Below, piece by piece: positions 50,777-59,716 of a stretch of 64,000 bases of DNA. Both the position numbers and the translations under genes were made by a program. Numbering within the stretch: position 1 is the stretch's first letter; every line of letters begins with the position of its first letter. The notes beneath the pieces are model-generated. The model was not told the DNA's origin, made no database searches, and worked only from the letters and a program-made list of their open reading frames with translations. This DNA comes from Aquabacterium sp029268225 (GTDB taxonomy: Bacteria; Pseudomonadota; Gammaproteobacteria; Burkholderiales; Burkholderiaceae_C), in the NCBI RefSeq assembly GCF_037482285.1, contig NZ_JBBEYB010000004.1, positions 1 through 64,000 of the forward strand. The letters run 5' to 3'.

Positions 50777-51388
50777 TCAGTAGCGCGAGGCGGGCGCTGT
50801 GTGATGGTGCTCGTCGTCTGTAGTCGCTGCGTCACTGGCCATGCCGTCTTCGTGGCATTCGTCCGCGCGCTGTGCACGCATGTGACCACGCAAAAAGCGG
50901 TTGCCAGGAGCCTGCGGCTTGGGCAGGTAACGCGCCAGTTCGGACAGGGCCATTTCGTACACCCCGCGCTTGAACTCGATCACGCTTTCCAGTGGCACCC
51001 AGTATTCGTGCCAACGCCAAGCGTCGAACTCGGGGTGGTTGGTGGCGCGCAGGTTCATGTCGCTGTCGCGGCCCGTGAGTTGCAACAGAAACCAGATCTG
51101 CTTTTGGCCACGGTAGTGGCCGCGCGCGTCCTTGCGGATGAAGTGCAGCGGCACCTCATAGCGCAGCCAGTCACGGGTACGCGCCACAATGCGGACGTGG
51201 TCGGGCAGCAAGCCCACTTCTTCGTGGAGCTCGCGGAACATCGCCTGCTCGGGCGACTCACCGTATTTGATGCCGCCTTGTGGGAACTGCCAGGAATGGG
51301 TGCGGATGCGCTTGCCCCAGAACACCTGGTTACGGTGATTGAGCAGGATGATGCCGACGTTGGGCCGAAAGCCTTCACGGTCGAGCAT
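50777..51388 (-). CDS. rppH: RNA pyrophosphohydrolase
   Basis: 203 residues from the ATG at 51388, preceded by GGAG; an in-frame ATG ten codons upstream lacks family support. MLDREGFRPNVGIILLN and the Nudix box GGIKYGESPEQAMFRELHEE followed by VGL are typical RppH. It removes pyrophosphate from 5'-triphosphate mRNA ends and starts decay. The C-terminal 40 residues are a variable tail with His and Asp. It is divergent from proS. Confidence 0.95.
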   Translation of the reverse strand: MLDREGFRPNVGIILLNHRNQVFWGKRIRTHSWQFPQGGIKYGESPEQAMFRELHEEVGLLPDHVRIVARTRDWLRYEVPLHFIRKDARGHYRGQKQIWFLLQLTGRDSDMNLRATNHPEFDAWRWHEYWVPLESVIEFKRGVYEMALSELARYLPKPQAPGNRFLRGHMRAQRADECHEDGMASDAATTDDEHHHTAPASRY

Positions 51389-51488
51389 AATCAACTCCAA
51401 ATTTTCAACTGGTTTCATTATTGCACCGCTGTGCCGGATCGCCTAGTGTGGTCATCCCGGCCCTTGCGGTGCCTTTGCATTGGTTCCC

Positions 51489-53252
51489 ATGAAAGCCTCT
51501 CAGTTCTTCATCTCCACCCTCAAGGAAGCCCCGGCCGATGCCGAGATCGTCAGCCACAAGCTGATGATGCGTGCTGGTCTGATCAAGAAGCTGGGGGCGG
51601 GCCTCTACAACTACATGCCGATGGGCCTGCGCTCCATCCGCAAGGTGGAAAACATCATCCGCGACGAGCTGAACAAGGCCGGCTGCGTCGAGCTGGTCAT
51701 GCCGGTGGTGCAGCCCGCCGAGTTGTGGGAAGAAACAGGCCGCTTCGAGAAGATGGGCGAGGAAATGCTGCGGTTCAAGGACCGCCATGGCCGCGACTTC
51801 GTGATCCAGCCCACCGCCGAAGAGGTGATCACCGACATTGCCCGCCAGGAGCTGCGCAGCTACCGTCAGCTGCCCAAGAACTTCTACCAGATCCAGACCA
51901 AGTTCCGCGACGAGCGCCGTCCGCGCTTTGGCGTGATGCGCGGCCGCGAGTTCACGATGAAGGACGCCTATTCTTTCGACCGTGACGTCGAGAGCGCCGG
52001 CAAGACCTATGACGCGATGTACGCGGCCTACACCCGCATCTTCGAGCGCCTGGGCCTGCAGTTCCGCGCCGTGGCCGCCGACACCGGCGCCATCGGTGGT
52101 GACCGTTCGCACGAGTTCCAGGTGATCGCCGACACCGGCGAAGACGCCATCGTCTACTGCCCCACCAGCGACTACGCCGCCAACATCGAGCTGGCCGAAG
52201 CTGTGGGCCTGATCGACCACCGCGCCGCGCCCACCGCCGCGCTGGCCAAGGTGCCGACGCCTGGCAAGAGCACTTGCCCGGACGTGGCCGAGCTGCTGGG
52301 CGTGCCCTTGAGCCACACGGTCAAGTCCGTGGTGCTGGCCACTGACGAGACCAACGAGCAAGGCGAGATCGTCAAGTCCACCATCTGGCTGCTGCTGGTG
52401 CGTGGTGACCACGAGCTCAATGAAGTCAAGGCCGGCAAGATCCAGCTGGCCGATGGTGCGGGCCTGAAGGCCGGTTTCCGCTTCGCCACCGAAGGCGAAA
52501 TCGTCGCCCACTTTGGCAGCAAGCCGGGCTACCTGAGCCCGGTCCAGTTGCTCAAGCCCGTGAAGGTGGTGGCCGACCGCACGGTGGCGAAGATGAGCGA
52601 CTTCGTCTGCGGCGCCAACGAAGAGGGCTTCCACCTGCAAGGCGTGAACTGGGGCCGTGACCTGCCCGAGCCCGATCTGGTGGCCGACATCCGCAACGTC
52701 GTTGAAGGTGATCCGTCGCCGGACGGTCAGGGCGTGCTGGCCATCCAGCGTGGCATTGAAGTCGGCCACGTGTTCTACCTGGGCACCAAGTATTCGCAGT
52801 CGATGAACGCGACCTTCCTCGATGTGGACGGCAAGCCCAAGCACTTCGAGATGGGCTGCTACGGCATCGGCGTGACCCGCATCCTGGGTGCAGCCATCGA
52901 GCAGAAGCACGACGCGCGCGGCATCATCTGGCCCGACAGCATCGCGCCGTTCACCGTGGTGATCTGCCCGGTGGGCTACGACCGCTCCGAAGCCGTCAAG
53001 GCCGCAGCCGATCAGTTGCACGCCGACCTGCTGGCCAAGGGCGTGGACGTGATCCTCGACGATCGTGGCGAGCGCCCGGGTGCGATGTTTGCCGACTGGG
53101 AGTTGATTGGCGTGCCGCACCGCGTGGTGCTGGGCGACAAGGGCCTCAAGGAAGGTCTGGCCGAGTACCAGGGCCGCACCGATGCCGAAGCCACCAAGGT
53201 GCCGGTGAGCGATGTGCTGGTGCACCTGCTGGCACGATTGCACGCCGCTTGA
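51489..53252 (+). CDS. proS: prolyl-tRNA synthetase, bacterial type with editing domain
   Basis: 587 residues from the ATG at 51489. Class II motifs: PAELWEETGRFEKMGEEMLR (motif 1 region), then FRDERRPRFGVMRGREFTMKD (motif 2), and GCYGIGVTRILGAAIEQ (motif 3). The INS/YbaK editing domain (about residues 230-390) sits between motifs 2 and 3, and the anticodon-binding domain is at the end. It charges tRNA-Pro. Confidence 0.97.
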   Translation: MKASQFFISTLKEAPADAEIVSHKLMMRAGLIKKLGAGLYNYMPMGLRSIRKVENIIRDELNKAGCVELVMPVVQPAELWEETGRFEKMGEEMLRFKDRHGRDFVIQPTAEEVITDIARQELRSYRQLPKNFYQIQTKFRDERRPRFGVMRGREFTMKDAYSFDRDVESAGKTYDAMYAAYTRIFERLGLQFRAVAADTGAIGGDRSHEFQVIADTGEDAIVYCPTSDYAANIELAEAVGLIDHRAAPTAALAKVPTPGKSTCPDVAELLGVPLSHTVKSVVLATDETNEQGEIVKSTIWLLLVRGDHELNEVKAGKIQLADGAGLKAGFRFATEGEIVAHFGSKPGYLSPVQLLKPVKVVADRTVAKMSDFVCGANEEGFHLQGVNWGRDLPEPDLVADIRNVVEGDPSPDGQGVLAIQRGIEVGHVFYLGTKYSQSMNATFLDVDGKPKHFEMGCYGIGVTRILGAAIEQKHDARGIIWPDSIAPFTVVICPVGYDRSEAVKAAADQLHADLLAKGVDVILDDRGERPGAMFADWELIGVPHRVVLGDKGLKEGLAEYQGRTDAEATKVPVSDVLVHLLARLHAA

Positions 53253-53307
53253 GTGGCACGTGCGCAAGGTGCGCGACAAGGCGCACCGAATGCGCTATGG
53301 TCTAAAA

Positions 53308-54081
53308 ATGTCTGTGAAGTCCTTGTTTCGTCGCTTTCTGTCGCCATCCGGTCGCATGTTGGGTCGTCTGTCCATGAGTGATGGTGCGTGCTCTGCGGGG
53401 CCGGCACGGCGCCGTGGGCGGGGGCATGCAGGGTGGATGGCCGGTCTGCTGGCCGCCAGCCTGTCCAGCGCCTGGGCCGGTGCGCAGATCGAGGAGCCTT
53501 TGGCCGACTCGGTGCGCTCGGCCCTGTCGGCCGCCGTGGGGCGGGGCGAGCCGCCCAAGCTGGTGTTCGCCGATGACGCGCAACGCCAGCAATGTGCCCG
53601 CTGGACGCAGGCCCAGGAAGCCCGTTTGCGCAAGCGCAAGCCGGAGGAGCTGGTGCGCCATGAGTTCCTCAACACCGTCTGCTACGAGGCCAAGCGGGCT
53701 GGGCTGGAGCCCTCGCTGGTACTGGGTCTGATCCAGGTGGAAAGTGGTTTCCGCAAGCATGCGATCTCGCATGCCGGGGCACGCGGCTACATGCAGATCA
53801 TGCCGTTCTGGTCACGCACCATCGGCAATGGCGATCCGTCCTCGCTGTTTCACATGCAGACCAACATCCGCTTTGGCTGCGTGATCCTGCGTCACTACCT
53901 GGACCGTGAAAAGGGCAATCTTTTCATGGCCCTGGGGCGCTACAACGGCAGCCGTGGCCGCGCCGAGTACCCGAACATGGTCACCGCCGCCGCGCGGGTC
54001 TGGCGTGATCAGGAGGCCCAGGCCACTCGGCTGGCCGAGGGGTCGGCTGGCGTGCAGAAGGTCAGCTACACCCGGCCTTGA
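53308..54081 (+). CDS. lytic transglycosylase, SLT family
   Basis: 257 residues from the ATG at 53308; one further ATG at 53290 is possible. A signal-like hydrophobic stretch (WMAGLLAASLSSAWAGAQ) is followed by the catalytic SLT domain: LIQVESGFRKHAISHAGARG with the acid Glu, GYMQIMPFW, and a C-terminal ALGRYNGSRGRAEYP. It cleaves peptidoglycan between MurNAc and GlcNAc with anhydro product in the periplasm. It follows proS, a neighbourhood common in Burkholderiales. Confidence 0.88.
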   Translation: MSVKSLFRRFLSPSGRMLGRLSMSDGACSAGPARRRGRGHAGWMAGLLAASLSSAWAGAQIEEPLADSVRSALSAAVGRGEPPKLVFADDAQRQQCARWTQAQEARLRKRKPEELVRHEFLNTVCYEAKRAGLEPSLVLGLIQVESGFRKHAISHAGARGYMQIMPFWSRTIGNGDPSSLFHMQTNIRFGCVILRHYLDREKGNLFMALGRYNGSRGRAEYPNMVTAAARVWRDQEAQATRLAEGSAGVQKVSYTRP

Positions 54082-54088
54082 ACGCGGC

Positions 54089-54664
54089 TCACAGGCCGCG
54101 CCACTCTTGCGGCCGCGCCTGCTCAATCTGCAGCAGGGCCAGCACACGTTCCACCGTTTCATTGACCAGTTCGTCGATGCTTTGCGGCCGGTGGTAGAAC
54201 GCCGGCAGCGGCGGAAAGACGATGCCGCCCATTTCGGTGACGGCGGTCATGTTGCGCAGGTGCGCCAGGTTGAAGGGCGTTTCGCGCACCATCAACACCA
54301 GGCGGCGACGCTCTTTCAGCGTTACGTCGGCCGCGCGGGTCAACAGGTTGTCGCCCAGGCCGTGCGCCACGGCGGCCAGGGTCTTCATGGTGCAGGGGGC
54401 GATCACCATCGCATCGGTGGCGTAGCTGCCACTGGCGATGCAGGCGCCCACGTCACCGGGCGCATGGGCTTCGGTGGCCAGGGCCTCCAGGGCCGAGCGG
54501 TCCAGCCCCAGTTCGTGGTGCACATTGAGGATGCCCGCCGGGGTGGCGACCAGATGGGTCTGCACCCCGAGGGCACGGGCGCGCTCCAGCAGGCGCACGC
54601 CATAGACGGCGCCGCTGGCCCCCGTGATGCCCACGATGAGGCGCGATGGGCGCATGGCGCTCAT
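54089..54664 (-). CDS. ubiX: flavin prenyltransferase UbiX
   Basis: 191 residues: RLIVGITGASGAVYGVRLLE, APCTMKTLAAVAHGLGDNLLTRAADV cut by LKERRRLVLMVRETP, and a final NMTAVTEMGGIVFPPLPAFY. These are the FMN and dimethylallyl-phosphate binding features of UbiX. It prenylates FMN, the cofactor of UbiD decarboxylase in ubiquinone synthesis. The start overlaps the grxD stop (TGATG). Confidence 0.95.
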   Translation of the reverse strand: MSAMRPSRLIVGITGASGAVYGVRLLERARALGVQTHLVATPAGILNVHHELGLDRSALEALATEAHAPGDVGACIASGSYATDAMVIAPCTMKTLAAVAHGLGDNLLTRAADVTLKERRRLVLMVRETPFNLAHLRNMTAVTEMGGIVFPPLPAFYHRPQSIDELVNETVERVLALLQIEQARPQEWRGL

Positions 54665-54987
54665 CAGCCGGCTTGTTGGCCGCCGAGAACCTGTTGCAGC
54701 TCGCCAGCCTGGTACATCTCCATCATGATGTCCGAGCCGCCGATGAACTCACCGTTGATGTAGAGCTGGGGGATGGTCGGCCAGTTGGCGTATTCCTTGA
54801 TGCCCTGGCGGATGCCTTCGTCTTCCAGCACGTTCACCGTGGTCAGCTCGGTCACGCCACAGGCCTTGAGGATCTGTACCGCACGGCCGGAAAAACCGCA
54901 TTGCGGGAACTGGGCCGTGCCCTTCATGAACAGCACCACGCGGTTGCCTTTGACCAGATCGTCAATGCGTTGTTGAACGTCGCTCAT
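54664..54987 (-). CDS. grxD: monothiol glutaredoxin Grx4 family
   Basis: 107 residues from the ATG at 54987. VVLFMKGTAQFPQCGFSGRA holds the CGFS active site, and WPTIPQLYINGEFIGGSDIM is the glutathione site. It binds and hands on 2Fe-2S clusters. It precedes ubiX with one-base overlap, in one transcript. Confidence 0.95.
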   Translation of the reverse strand: MSDVQQRIDDLVKGNRVVLFMKGTAQFPQCGFSGRAVQILKACGVTELTTVNVLEDEGIRQGIKEYANWPTIPQLYINGEFIGGSDIMMEMYQAGELQQVLGGQQAG

Positions 54988-55087
54988 AACCACACCATCT
55001 TGTAGAAAAGAAAACAGCCGAGCTTATATCAGGACCGACCGTCTGGCGCGATCTGGGGTTGATTCACCCCTGTTCAGAAGGCCTAGC

Positions 55088-55888
55088 TCAGAAGGCGTAG
55101 TCCACCGAGACCTTGATGAGGGGGCGCCACTGCAGCTTGCCCGACAAAGGGTTGCCGCCCAGGCCGTCGGTGGCCGAGATGTCAGTGCGCCGGGCGTCAC
55201 GCTGGCCGGTGGCGGTCAGGCCGATGTCGGCGTTGAAGTGCGAGTGGAAGGCGTCGCCAGGCGTGTCGTCCAGCGAGGTGCTGTAGCCTGCGCCCACGTA
55301 GGCCATGGTGCGGTCGCGGCCCTGATGGTCGCCGGGCAGGCGCAGCAGGTCGAGGCGCTGCAGGCTGAGGTTGAGGCCGGGGCTTTGTGCGCCGCCCGTC
55401 CACCAGGCCTGTTCGACGTGGCCGCGCAAGACGCCGGCGGTGGCACGGAAGCCGCCGTCCAGGTGGTAGTCGGAGAGGATGTGCAGGCTGCGCAGTTGCA
55501 GGCCCGCGGGGCTGGGCTGGGCCAGCACGAAGTTGTTTTTCAAGGGGTCGACGGGGCGGTCGATGACGACGCCGATGCGGCCTTCCCATTGCGGCCAGAG
55601 CTGCCGTCCCTTGGCTTGCAGACCACTGCCGTCGGCTGGCTGGCGCCAGGGCAGGTGCACGGTGGTGTAGGGCGCCTGGGCCAGCTGACGCATCGCGTGG
55701 GCGGTCGGCGGGACCAGTTGCGCCTGGGCCGGTGTCAGCCAGGTCAGCAGGGCGAAGGACAACGATGCACGCGCTGGCAAGGCACAGGACGCCGGCCTCC
55801 GCAGCGCATCGGCCCACGCTCGGGCAAGGCGGCGCGGGGTGGGGTGGATGGCGGTGCGGTCGGGCAGGGCGTCGATGGGCGTAGGCAT
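55088..55888 (-). CDS. hypothetical outer-membrane beta-barrel-like protein
   Basis: 266 residues. A long N-terminal region ends with a signal-like stretch (LSFALLTWLTPAQAQ). The rest alternates polar and hydrophobic residues in many short strands (IGVVIDRPVD, LHILSDYHLDGGFRATAGVLRG, NLSLQRLDLLRL), with the terminal VDYAF ending in Phe, as outer-membrane barrels do. No known family is recognised with certainty. It stands between grxD and prmC, on the same strand, in a position where most relatives have no extra gene. Confidence 0.6.
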   Translation of the reverse strand: MPTPIDALPDRTAIHPTPRRLARAWADALRRPASCALPARASLSFALLTWLTPAQAQLVPPTAHAMRQLAQAPYTTVHLPWRQPADGSGLQAKGRQLWPQWEGRIGVVIDRPVDPLKNNFVLAQPSPAGLQLRSLHILSDYHLDGGFRATAGVLRGHVEQAWWTGGAQSPGLNLSLQRLDLLRLPGDHQGRDRTMAYVGAGYSTSLDDTPGDAFHSHFNADIGLTATGQRDARRTDISATDGLGGNPLSGKLQWRPLIKVSVDYAF

Positions 55889-56011
55889 GTCGGGCTCCGT
55901 CGAGGGAAGGTCATGCTACGCCGCGGCCTAGGCCTTGTGTCAGAGAGATGTGTGCATTCGTGACCGCAGTTCCGCGCAAGGGCTGCGCTTGCGCCACCTG
56001 GGCTGCGCGAC

Positions 56012-56848
56012 TCAGCCTGGCCAGCGTGCGCCGGTGCAGCGGGCTTGCTGCCCCAGGTCGAAGTGAGTACTCACTTCCACAAAGCCGCGTTGGCGCATCA
56101 GGGTTTGCACGGCCTCGGCCTGGTCGTAGCCGTGCTCCAACAGCAGCCAGCCGCCGGGGGGCAGGTGATCGGGGGCCTGCGCCACGATCTGGCGAAGGTC
56201 ATCGAGGCCGTCGGGGCCGGCGGTCAGGGCGCTTTCGGGCTCGAAGCGCAGGGCGGCCATGTGCGGGTCGCCCTCGGCGATGTAGGGCGGGTTGCTGACG
56301 ATGAGGTCAAAGCGTTCGCCTGCCACCGGCGCGAACCAGGAGCCCAGCAGGCCACGCAGGCGCAGACCCAGGGCGGCGGCGTTGTCCAGGGCCACCTGCA
56401 AGGCGCCGGCGCTGGCGTCCACAGCCGTCACGTCGGCCTGAGGGCGCTCATGCGCCAGGGCCAGGGCGATGGCGCCGCTGCCGGTGCCGAGGTCCAGCAC
56501 GCGGCGGGGCTGGTCGGTGGGCAGGTGTTCCAGTGCCCAGTGCACCAGGGTTTCGGTGTCCGGGCGGGGGATCAGGGTGTCGGGCGTGACGCGCAGGTTC
56601 AGCCCGAAAAATTCCTTGTCGCCCAGCAGGTAGGCGGCCGGTTCGCCCTCGGCGCGACGGGCCAGCAGGGCCAGGTAGCGCGCTTGGGCCTCGGCATCCA
56701 GCAGGTCGGTGTCGTGCGACAGCAGCCAGGTGCGTGAGCGGCCCAGCACATGGCCGAGCAGCAGGTGGGCGTCGAGGCGGTCCACGCCGCAGCCGGCAGC
56801 GCGGGCCAGGGCCTGGGCGACGGTCAGCGGGGTGGGCGTGTCAGACAC
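56012..56848 (-). CDS. prmC: release factor glutamine methyltransferase PrmC
   Basis: 278 residues from a GTG at 56848 that lies inside the prfA tail. PRPDTETLVHWAL, VLDLGTGSGAIALAL (AdoMet loop) and NPPYIAEGD are class I methyltransferase motifs, with NPPY binding the substrate glutamine. It methylates the GGQ glutamine of release factors. Overlap with prfA shows coupled expression with its substrate. Confidence 0.95.
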   Translation of the reverse strand: MSDTPTPLTVAQALARAAGCGVDRLDAHLLLGHVLGRSRTWLLSHDTDLLDAEAQARYLALLARRAEGEPAAYLLGDKEFFGLNLRVTPDTLIPRPDTETLVHWALEHLPTDQPRRVLDLGTGSGAIALALAHERPQADVTAVDASAGALQVALDNAAALGLRLRGLLGSWFAPVAGERFDLIVSNPPYIAEGDPHMAALRFEPESALTAGPDGLDDLRQIVAQAPDHLPPGGWLLLEHGYDQAEAVQTLMRQRGFVEVSTHFDLGQQARCTGARWPG

Positions 56849-57953
56849 CGGTCGCGGCCTCCAGCTCGGCCAACTGCTCGGCGGCCTGGGCGCTGAGCAG
56901 CGCGGCAATCACATCGTCGAGTTCGCCCTCCATCACCGCGAGCAACTTGTAGATCGTCAGGTTGATGCGGTGGTCGGTGAGGCGGCCTTGGGGGAAGTTG
57001 TAGGTGCGGATGCGGTCGGAGCGGTCGCCGCTGCCGATCAGGCCCTTGCGCAGGGCGGCTTCCTTGGCAGCGCGCTCGCTGCGTTCTTTCTCTTGCAGGC
57101 GGGCTTGCAGCACCTGCAGGGCCTTGGCCTTGTTGCTGTGCTGGCTGCGGCCGTCCTGGCATTCGGCGACCAGGCCGGTGGGCAGGTGGACCACGCGCAC
57201 TGCCGAGTCGGTCTTGTTGATGTGCTGGCCGCCGGCGCCGCTGGCGCGGAAGGTGTCGATGCGCAGGTCGGCGGGGTTCAGGGTGATGGCTGCGGCCTCG
57301 TCGGGCTCGGGCATCACGGCCACCGTGCAGGCGCTGGTGTGGATGCGGCCTTGGGTTTCGGTGGCGGGCACGCGTTGCACGCGGTGACCGCCCGACTCGA
57401 ACTTCATCTGGCCATACACGCCATCGCCCTCGAAGCGCAGCACCACTTCCTTGTAGCCGCCCAGGTCGGACTCGCTGGCCGACATGATCTCGCTGCGCCA
57501 GCCCTGGCGTTCGGCATAGCGGGTGTACATCCGGGCCAGGTCGGCGGCGAACAGGGCCGACTCGTCGCCCCCGGTGCCCGCGCGGATTTCGATGAAGGCG
57601 TTGCGCGCGTCGTCGGGGTCCTTGGGCAGCAGGGCGGTCTGCAGTTGGGCGACCAGCTGGTCGAGGTCGGCCTCGGCCTGGGTGATCTCGTCCTGGGCCA
57701 TGGCGCGCATCTCGGCGTCGTCGCCCGCATCGGCGAGCATCTCGCGGGCGGTGTCGAGGTCTTGCTGGCGCTGGGTGTGGCGGCGGGCCAGGTCGCACAC
57801 GCTGCTGACTTCGGCGTGCTCCCGCGACAGGTCGCGAAAGCGTCTGTTGTCGGCGGCGACGACCGGGTCGGACAGGGCCATGTCCAGCTCTTGCAGGCGC
57901 TGGGCCAGGCGTTCGAGCGAAGAGGCGAGAGAAGGCGCCAGGGCGGCGCTCAC
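56841..57953 (-). CDS. prfA: peptide chain release factor 1
   Basis: 370 residues starting GTG at 57953, overlapping the hemA stop by three bases. The stop-codon reading segment is in RVPATETQGRIHTSACTV and the hydrolysis motif is GAGGQHINKTDSAVR. It ends translation at UAG and UAA. The following gene (prmC) modifies its GGQ Gln. Confidence 0.97.
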   Translation of the reverse strand: MSAALAPSLASSLERLAQRLQELDMALSDPVVAADNRRFRDLSREHAEVSSVCDLARRHTQRQQDLDTAREMLADAGDDAEMRAMAQDEITQAEADLDQLVAQLQTALLPKDPDDARNAFIEIRAGTGGDESALFAADLARMYTRYAERQGWRSEIMSASESDLGGYKEVVLRFEGDGVYGQMKFESGGHRVQRVPATETQGRIHTSACTVAVMPEPDEAAAITLNPADLRIDTFRASGAGGQHINKTDSAVRVVHLPTGLVAECQDGRSQHSNKAKALQVLQARLQEKERSERAAKEAALRKGLIGSGDRSDRIRTYNFPQGRLTDHRINLTIYKLLAVMEGELDDVIAALLSAQAAEQLAELEAATGV

Positions 57954-59293
57954 GCGAGGTCCTCGTCGTTCAGGAGGCGGCCACGGGGGCGTTGCAGGTC
58001 GGTGGGCAGCACGGCCTCACCGCGCAGGAACAGGCGCGACAAGGCGGCCACCATCTGCGGGCGGGTGTGCGCGTCGGCGCTGTGCAGCTCGACCATGGCG
58101 CCGTGCAGCATCTTTTGCGTGAGGCGGTGGGTGAGGGCGTCGAGCACGGCGTCCACGTCTTCGCCCTTGGCGAGCAGTTTGCGCGCGCGGGTCAGTTCGG
58201 CCGTGCGCCACTGGTCGGCCTGGCCATGCAGGGCCTGGATCAGGGGCACGGTGCTGCGCTGGTCAAGCCAGTGCACGAAGCCTTGCACGCCGGTGTCGAT
58301 GATGGCCTCGGCCTGGGCGACGGCGGCCTGGCGCTTTTCGCCCGCGGTCTGCACCATGGTCGACAGGTCATCGACGGTGTAGAGGTAGACGTCGTCCAGG
58401 CGGGCGACCTCGGGTTCGATGTCGCGCGGCACGGCCAGGTCCACCATGAAGATGGGGCGGCGCTTGCGGGCCTTCAGGGCGCGCTCGACCGCGCCCAGGC
58501 CGATAATCGGCAGGGAACTCGCGGTGCAGGACACCACGATGTCGAATTCGTGCAGGCGCTGTGACAGGTCGGCCAGGCGGATGGCCTGGGCGCCCAGGTG
58601 GGCCGCGAGTTTTTCGCCGCGCTCCAGCGTGCGGTTGGCCACGGCCATGGCACGCGGGCTGCGGGCGGCAAAGTGGGTGGCGGTGAGCTCGATCATCTCG
58701 CCCGCGCCCACAAAGAGCACGCGCGTCTTGCTCAGGTCTTCAAACAGCTGTGAGGCCAGGCGCACGGCCGCCGCGGCCATGCTGATGGAGTGCGCGCCGA
58801 TTTCCGTGGAGGTGCGCACTTCCTTGGCCACGGCAAAGCTGCGCTGGAAGAGCTGGTGCAGCGTGGTGCCCAGGGTGCCGGCGGTGTCGGCTTCGCGCAC
58901 GGCCTGCTTCATCTGGCCGAGGATCTGCGGCTCGCCCAGCACCATCGAGTCCAGTCCGCTGGCGACGCGGAAGGCGTGGCGCGCGGCTTGGCCGCCTTCG
59001 AGCACGTAGGTGTGGCGTAGCAGTTCGTCGCGCGAAACGCCACCGGTGCGGGAGAGCCAGTCGATCGCGGCATGCCGCAGCTGAGGGACCGGCTTGCCCG
59101 CGCCCGCCGCCGCCATATACAGTTCGGTGCGATTGCAGGTGGACAGCAAGGCCGCTTCGGACTGGGGCGCGCCGGTGAGTTGTTCGCGCAGGGTCTTGAG
59201 CGCCGGAGCGATCTGATCGACCGCGAACGCAAACCGGCCGCGCAGGTCCACTGTCGCGGTTGTGTGGTTGAGTCCCAGGGTCAAGACGGTCAT
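57950..59293 (-). CDS. hemA: glutamyl-tRNA reductase
   Basis: 447 residues from the ATG at 59293 (MTVLTLGLNHTTATVDLRG). LSTCNRTELYM holds the catalytic Cys, MVLGEPQILGQMKQA follows, and VLFVGAGEMIELTATHFA is the NADPH domain. It makes glutamate-1-semialdehyde in the C5 haem pathway. No Shine-Dalgarno is seen; a TATAAT lies about ten bases upstream, so the mRNA may be leaderless. An in-frame ATG at 59326 is an unlikely start. Confidence 0.95.
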   Translation of the reverse strand: MTVLTLGLNHTTATVDLRGRFAFAVDQIAPALKTLREQLTGAPQSEAALLSTCNRTELYMAAAGAGKPVPQLRHAAIDWLSRTGGVSRDELLRHTYVLEGGQAARHAFRVASGLDSMVLGEPQILGQMKQAVREADTAGTLGTTLHQLFQRSFAVAKEVRTSTEIGAHSISMAAAAVRLASQLFEDLSKTRVLFVGAGEMIELTATHFAARSPRAMAVANRTLERGEKLAAHLGAQAIRLADLSQRLHEFDIVVSCTASSLPIIGLGAVERALKARKRRPIFMVDLAVPRDIEPEVARLDDVYLYTVDDLSTMVQTAGEKRQAAVAQAEAIIDTGVQGFVHWLDQRSTVPLIQALHGQADQWRTAELTRARKLLAKGEDVDAVLDALTHRLTQKMLHGAMVELHSADAHTRPQMVAALSRLFLRGEAVLPTDLQRPRGRLLNDEDLA

Positions 59294-59302
59294 ATGCCGG
59301 CG

Positions 59303-59308
59303 ATTATA
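59303..59308 (-). promoter_or_regulatory. TATAAT -10 box of hemA
   Basis: Perfect TATAAT on the minus strand, ending ten bases before the hemA ATG. Transcription would then start within about five bases of the start codon. No strong -35 box is seen at 16-18 bases. Confidence 0.5.
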
Positions 59309-59445
59309 AAATCCACCGCCTGACATGGGGTTCCGTTGACGCGGATGCCCTGGGTGTGCGCTGGGGTGTCGGCCCCGAAACAGCGCATTTTTTTGATGCA
59401 GCGCAAGTTCGGCGCCTCCATTGCCTCCGTTTCACAAGGCCTGAC

Positions 59446-59715
59446 ATGGGTTTCTTCAGCGCGCTGAATCACGCGTGGAATTTCTTTTTGCCTGCGCTGG
59501 CGCTGGCCTTGCTCGTGCCGTCCCTGGCCCGCGTGGTGTGGCGCCAGGAGCTGAAAGGCCGTTCGTGGCGCCGCCAGGTGCAGTGGACGGCGGTGGCCAA
59601 TGCCGCGGTGTTGGTACTGGGCCTGATCCTCACGGGTCAGGATGGTGCGGTGGCCACGTATGCCGGCTTGGTGCTGGCTTCGGCGGGCGTGGTGTGGTGG
59701 ACAGGATGGCAGTGA
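59446..59715 (+). CDS. small hypothetical membrane protein
   Basis: 89 residues from the ATG at 59446 (MGFFSALNHAWNFFLPALA). Two or three hydrophobic helices (LALALLVPSLARVVW, AVLVLGLILTG, LVLASAGVVWWTGW) mark an inner-membrane protein. The queE start follows directly, after one base. Function unknown. Confidence 0.65.
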   Translation: MGFFSALNHAWNFFLPALALALLVPSLARVVWRQELKGRSWRRQVQWTAVANAAVLVLGLILTGQDGAVATYAGLVLASAGVVWWTGWQ

Positions 59716-59716
59716 G

